Origin: Croceibacterium_A sp966112795
Lineage (GTDB): Bacteria > Pseudomonadota > Alphaproteobacteria > Sphingomonadales > Sphingomonadaceae
Assembly (NCBI GenBank): GCA_966112795.1
Contig: CBHWED010000131.1
Coordinates: 1-9,336, forward strand
Reading direction: 5' to 3'
Length of the DNA stretch: 9,336 nt
This document shows positions 5,989-9,336 of this stretch, in pieces. The notes beneath the pieces were generated by a model, which did no database searches, was not told the origin of the DNA, and was given only the letters and a program-made list of their open reading frames with translations. Each line of letters begins with the position of its first letter. Position 1 is the stretch's first letter. Position numbers and translations under genes: made by a program.

Positions 5989-8328
5989 ATGACCGTTCAC
6001 GACGCCGTCCTCGCCAGACCCACTGCCCCCCGGCCGGATGTGCCCGGGGCCGACGTCCAGTCGATCTTCACCTTCCGCGGTGGCGCGGCCGACTTGCGAC
6101 GCATCGCCATGGTCGGCACCTACACGCCGCGCAAGTGCGGCATCGCCACGTTCGGGACCGACATCGTCGAGAAGCTCGCCGAGTTCCATCCGAACATCAC
6201 GGTCGACATCTACGCGCTCGACGATCCCAACGCGCCGCTCGCCTATGACGGCGTCGCGGGGACGATCGCCTGGGACGACCCCGAGGCCTATCTCGCGGCC
6301 GCGCGGCAGATCAACGAGAGCGGCGTCGACGCGGTCTGGCTGCAGCACGAATACGGCATCTTCGGCGGCGAGGACGGCGCGATGGTGTGCGACTTCGTCG
6401 ACCGCCTCGCCGCGCCGGTGATCCTGACCCCGCATACCGTGCTGACCGAGCCGAGCGAGAACCAGCGCGCGATCCTCCACCACCTGGTCGAGCGGGCGAG
6501 CCGGATCATGACCATGAGCCGGCATGCGTGCCAGCTGCTCGTCGACACCTACCGCGCGCCGCGCGAGCTGCTGCAGATCATCCCCCACGGCGCGCCCGAC
6601 CGGCCCTTCGGCCGCTCCGAGCGGTTCAAGGCGCAGATGGGCCTCGCCGGCAAGAATGTGCTGATGACCTTCGGCCTGCTCGGGCCCGGCAAGGGGCTCG
6701 AGCGGGTGATCGAGGCGATGCCGGCGATCGTCGCGCGGCATCCCGATACGGTGTACCGCATCGTCGGCGCGACCCATCCCAACCTCGTCGCGCGCGAGGG
6801 CGAAGCCTATCGCGAGAAGCTGCAGGCCTGCGCCGAGAAGCTCGGCGTCGCCGACCACATCCTGTGGGACAACCGCTTCCTCGACACCGACGAGCTGCTC
6901 GACCAGCTCGAAGCGTGCGACATCTACGTCACGCCCTACTTCAACCTGCAGCAATCGACCTCGGGCACGCTGAGCTATGCGGTGGCGCTCGGCAAGGCGG
7001 TGGTCTCGACGCCCTACCTCCACGCCAAGGAGCTGCTCGCCGGCGACGCCGGCCGGCTGATCGAGCCCGACAGCGCCCCGGCGATCGCCGACGCGGTCAA
7101 CGCCTTGCTCGACGAACCCGCCGAGCTGCTCGCGCTGCAGCGCCGCGCCTATGCCAAGGGCCGGCAGACGATCTGGCCGCGCTTCGCCGACGGCGCCGCG
7201 GCGCTGATCGACGCGGCAGTCGCGCCCGCCCCGCGCCCGGCGCCGCTGACCGCGACCCCGGGGCTGACCGCGGTCATGGCGATGAGCGACGGCACCGGCA
7301 TCCTCCAGCACGCGATCGGCGCGGTGCCCGACCGGCGCCACGGCTATTGCCTCGACGACAACGCCCGCGCGCTGATGCTGACCAACGTCGCCGCGGGCCT
7401 GACGCCGTCCGAGCGCGCCGAGCTGAGCCTGACTTATGCGTCGTTCGTCCAGCACGCCTGGAACCAGGACTTGGGCGGGTTCCGCAACTTCATGAGCTAT
7501 GCCCGCGACTGGCTCGAGGAGCAGGGCTCGGAGGATTCGAACGGTCGCGCGGTCTGGGCGCTCGGCCATACGGTCGAGAACGCGCCCGATGCCGAGCTGC
7601 GTGCCTGGGCCTGGCGCTGGTACCAGGAGGTGCTGCCGCACTGCGCCGCGCTGGCCTCGCCGCGCACGATCGCCTTCACCATGCTCGGCGCCGCCGCCGT
7701 GCTGCGCGTGCAGCCCGGCCACAAGGGCTCGCACGCGGTGCTTACGGCCGGCTCGGACATGCTGTTCCGCCTGCTCGGCGGCGCTCGCCGGCCCGACTGG
7801 GCGTGGTTCGAAGCGGTTCTCGGCTACGACAACCCGCGGCTCAGCCAGGCGCTGATCGAAGGCGGCATGGTGCTCGCCAGGAGCGACTACGTCGACGCCG
7901 GGCTCGAGACGCTCGAATGGATCGCCGAGCAGCAAACTGCTTCGAACGGCCAGTTCCGCCCGATCGGCTGCGGCAGCTTCGGCAAGCCGCACAACCACTT
8001 CCCGTTCGACCAGCAGCCGCTCGAGGCGCAGGCGGCGATCGAGGCCGCGCGGACCGCGTTCGCGGCGACCGGCGACCCGCGCTGGTTCGAGCGGGCCAAG
8101 GCCGCGTGGCAATGGTTCTTCGGCGCCAACGACCGCGGCGCGGTGCTTGCCGATCTCGCCACCGGCCGCTGCCGCGACGGGCTGACCCCGCGCGGTGCCA
8201 ACGAAAATTGCGGTGCGGAATCCATTCTCGCCTTTCAACTCGCCCACTATTCCATGCTAGCGCTCGCCCGCGCACAGCAGAGTGAGTCGGTTGGAGAAGA
8301 GCGTGGGGGTCGAGGGCGCCTGGCCTAA
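5989..8328 (+). CDS. GT4-type glycosyltransferase fused to an alpha/alpha-toroid-like C-terminal domain
   Basis: A 779-aa two-domain protein with no signal peptide or membrane segment, so cytoplasmic. Residues about 36-405 form a GT-B, family-4-like glycosyltransferase: N-terminal Rossmann part 'IAMVGTYTPRKCGIATF', then 'WLQHEYGIFGG', 'TPHTV', 'IPHGAPD', 'FGLLGPGKGLERVIEA' (donor domain start), and 'STSGTLSYAVALGKAVVSTPYLHAKELL'. In that last stretch the usual first Glu of the GT4 E-x7-E motif is replaced, while E348 remains. Residues about 425-765 are rich in helices and carry 'RHGYCLDDNARALM', 'GGFRNFMSYARDWLEE', 'SNGRAVWALGHT' and 'FPFDQQPLEAQA', resembling (alpha/alpha)6 glycosidase-type barrels. 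Start: ATG 5989 with SD GGGAG; an upstream in-frame extension lacks an SD. Its 3' end overlaps the GH130 gene by 26 nt. Donor and acceptor are unknown; the GH130 partner suggests mannose-containing glycosides. Confidence 0.88.
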   Translation: MTVHDAVLARPTAPRPDVPGADVQSIFTFRGGAADLRRIAMVGTYTPRKCGIATFGTDIVEKLAEFHPNITVDIYALDDPNAPLAYDGVAGTIAWDDPEAYLAAARQINESGVDAVWLQHEYGIFGGEDGAMVCDFVDRLAAPVILTPHTVLTEPSENQRAILHHLVERASRIMTMSRHACQLLVDTYRAPRELLQIIPHGAPDRPFGRSERFKAQMGLAGKNVLMTFGLLGPGKGLERVIEAMPAIVARHPDTVYRIVGATHPNLVAREGEAYREKLQACAEKLGVADHILWDNRFLDTDELLDQLEACDIYVTPYFNLQQSTSGTLSYAVALGKAVVSTPYLHAKELLAGDAGRLIEPDSAPAIADAVNALLDEPAELLALQRRAYAKGRQTIWPRFADGAAALIDAAVAPAPRPAPLTATPGLTAVMAMSDGTGILQHAIGAVPDRRHGYCLDDNARALMLTNVAAGLTPSERAELSLTYASFVQHAWNQDLGGFRNFMSYARDWLEEQGSEDSNGRAVWALGHTVENAPDAELRAWAWRWYQEVLPHCAALASPRTIAFTMLGAAAVLRVQPGHKGSHAVLTAGSDMLFRLLGGARRPDWAWFEAVLGYDNPRLSQALIEGGMVLARSDYVDAGLETLEWIAEQQTASNGQFRPIGCGSFGKPHNHFPFDQQPLEAQAAIEAARTAFAATGDPRWFERAKAAWQWFFGANDRGAVLADLATGRCRDGLTPRGANENCGAESILAFQLAHYSMLALARAQQSESVGEERGGRGRLA

Positions 8329-9336
8329 CGGTACACCGTTGAAGATACTGGACGAACGCCTCCACGCAGACCCGTCGCGGGTCGTGCTGCGGCCGTTTCA
8401 CCTCGGTTGGCAGGCGAAGAACGCGCCCGGCAGCCGGGCGATGCGGCTGGTGCGCGACGTCGCCGCGCTCAGCGAGGAGCAGGTCGAAGCCGAGTACGAG
8501 CGCGTGCGCGGCGACTTCGTCGGGCGGCACTGGCAGACCGAGAGAATGTTCGACGACCGCTTCGACGAGGTCGACGATACGGTCGATTTCGACATCAGCG
8601 GCTTCTCGCTGACCCGCAAGCGGCTGGTCGGCGCGTTCTTCTGCCACGAATATACTTATGCCGCGGCGGCGCTGATGAACCCGTCGATCGTGCCGCATCC
8701 CGACCAGAGCGGCATCTCGGGCGGCGCGGTGCGCTTCGTGATGAGCTTGCGCGCGGTCGGCGAGGGACACATCAGCTCGATCGCCTTCCGCGAGGGGATC
8801 GCCAACGCCGACGGCAGCTTCTCGCTCTGGCCGCAAGGGCAGCTGGCGACCTCGGTCGACCTCGACGACGCGAGCCTGAGCGACAGCGACTCCGGGGTGA
8901 TCGTCCACCGCCATCCGGATTCGAGCCTGTCCAACACCGTGATCTTCCCGATCACCGAGCAGCAGCGCGGCGGGCTCGAGGACCTGCGGCTGGTGCGCTT
9001 CGACCACGGCGGCGGCGACTACGAGTGGATCGGCACCTACACCGCCTATTCGGGCAGCTCGATCCGTTCGGAGCTGCTGCGCACGGTCGACTTCCGCCGC
9101 TTCCTGCTCGAGCCGATCGAAGGCCGCGCCGGGCGCAACAAGGGCATGGCGCTGTTTCCGCAGAAGGTCGGCGGCAAGTACGCGATGGTCGGGCGGCAGG
9201 ACGGCAAGAACCTGTTCCTGCTGCGCTCCGAGCGGCTCGACCGGTGGAACTCCGAAGGCACGCTGCTGATGGAGCCCAAGTATCCGTGGGAGTTCATCCA
9301 GATCGGCAATTGCGGCAGCCCGATCCTGACCGACGC
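8303..9336 (+). CDS. GH130-type glycosidase / mannoside phosphorylase (C-terminus beyond window)
   Basis: The frame is open from 8303 to the right edge (344 codons plus 2 nt). GH130-family enzymes cleave or phosphorolyse beta-mannosides on a five-bladed beta-propeller. Supporting motifs: 'HEYTYAAAALMNPSIVPHPDQ' (115-135), 'RFVMSLRAVGEGHISSIAFR' (144-163), 'GLEDLRLVRF' (224-233; the Asp of the G-x-E-D motif is the expected acid residue), 'NKGMALFPQKVGGKYAMVGRQD' (279-300), 'WEFIQIGNCGSPI' (329-341). Start: GTG 8303 is preceded by GGAGAAGA with good spacing and overlaps the glycosyltransferase by 26 nt; GTG 8282 and TTG 8339 lack an SD. The motif reads EDLR where many family members have EDPR. 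Whether it is a phosphorylase or a hydrolase depends on phosphate-binding Arg/His residues that I cannot place reliably. No signal peptide, so cytoplasmic. The pair is most likely one operon. Confidence 0.88.
   Translation, partial: MGVEGAWPNGTPLKILDERLHADPSRVVLRPFHLGWQAKNAPGSRAMRLVRDVAALSEEQVEAEYERVRGDFVGRHWQTERMFDDRFDEVDDTVDFDISGFSLTRKRLVGAFFCHEYTYAAAALMNPSIVPHPDQSGISGGAVRFVMSLRAVGEGHISSIAFREGIANADGSFSLWPQGQLATSVDLDDASLSDSDSGVIVHRHPDSSLSNTVIFPITEQQRGGLEDLRLVRFDHGGGDYEWIGTYTAYSGSSIRSELLRTVDFRRFLLEPIEGRAGRNKGMALFPQKVGGKYAMVGRQDGKNLFLLRSERLDRWNSEGTLLMEPKYPWEFIQIGNCGSPILTD

Noticed and set aside
5793..6248. Plus-strand frame starting at a GTG after the EcfG-like site
   Set aside because: It runs out of phase into the glycosyltransferase gene and becomes Arg/His-rich, with no SD; unlikely to be a real gene.
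5845..8247. Very long minus-strand open frame opposite the glycosyltransferase
   Set aside because: Same compositional artefact; the plus frame has clear GT4 motifs, an SD and an operon partner.

Overview
This is a GC-rich window with the codon use and gene style of an alphaproteobacterium, most likely a sphingomonad (Novosphingobium/Erythrobacter/Sphingomonas-like). The pointers are the FtsH sequence around 'RGHGLGNSNDEREQT', a TonB-dependent receptor, a short XRE regulator with small membrane proteins beside it, and a GGAAC-N17-GTT element like those read by the alphaproteobacterial stress sigma factor EcfG. The taxonomic call is an inference from protein flavour, not from a marker gene.

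Layout. Minus strand, 1-934: the N-terminal half of the membrane protease FtsH, running off the left edge, with its own SD and a plausible promoter. Between it and the next gene lies a cluster of GGGTGACA-type repeats (1003-1110). Minus strand, 1231-2457: a one-pass membrane protein with a cytoplasmic OmpR/ToxR-like winged-helix domain and an unassigned periplasmic domain. Divergent from it, plus strand, 2639-4744: a 701-aa TonB-dependent outer-membrane receptor. The space between these two genes is dense. It holds an 11-bp direct repeat resembling a pho box, a leader with a near-perfect intrinsic terminator (12-bp stem, GCGA loop, T5) ending 21 bp before the receptor ATG, an upstream segment that can pair with the loop and 3' arm of that terminator, and a possible 19-codon leader peptide across the same region.

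Plus strand, 4866-5696: a three-gene cassette (60-aa membrane protein, 137-aa four-helix membrane protein, 63-aa XRE regulator) behind a TTGACA promoter embedded in a palindrome. Plus strand, 5989-9336: a two-gene carbohydrate operon. It encodes a GT4-type glycosyltransferase fused to a C-terminal alpha/alpha-toroid-like domain, then an overlapping GH130-type glycosidase/phosphorylase cut by the right edge. About 290 bp of intergenic DNA precedes it, with an EcfG-like promoter and two tandem 15-nt palindromes.

Functionally there are four separate units: membrane proteolysis, regulated outer-membrane uptake, an XRE-controlled membrane cassette, and mannoside-type glycan or oligosaccharide metabolism that may be stress-induced. 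The strongest candidate for something undescribed is the attenuator-like leader of the TonB receptor together with the divergent membrane-anchored winged-helix protein. No known riboswitch class was recognised by eye in that leader.
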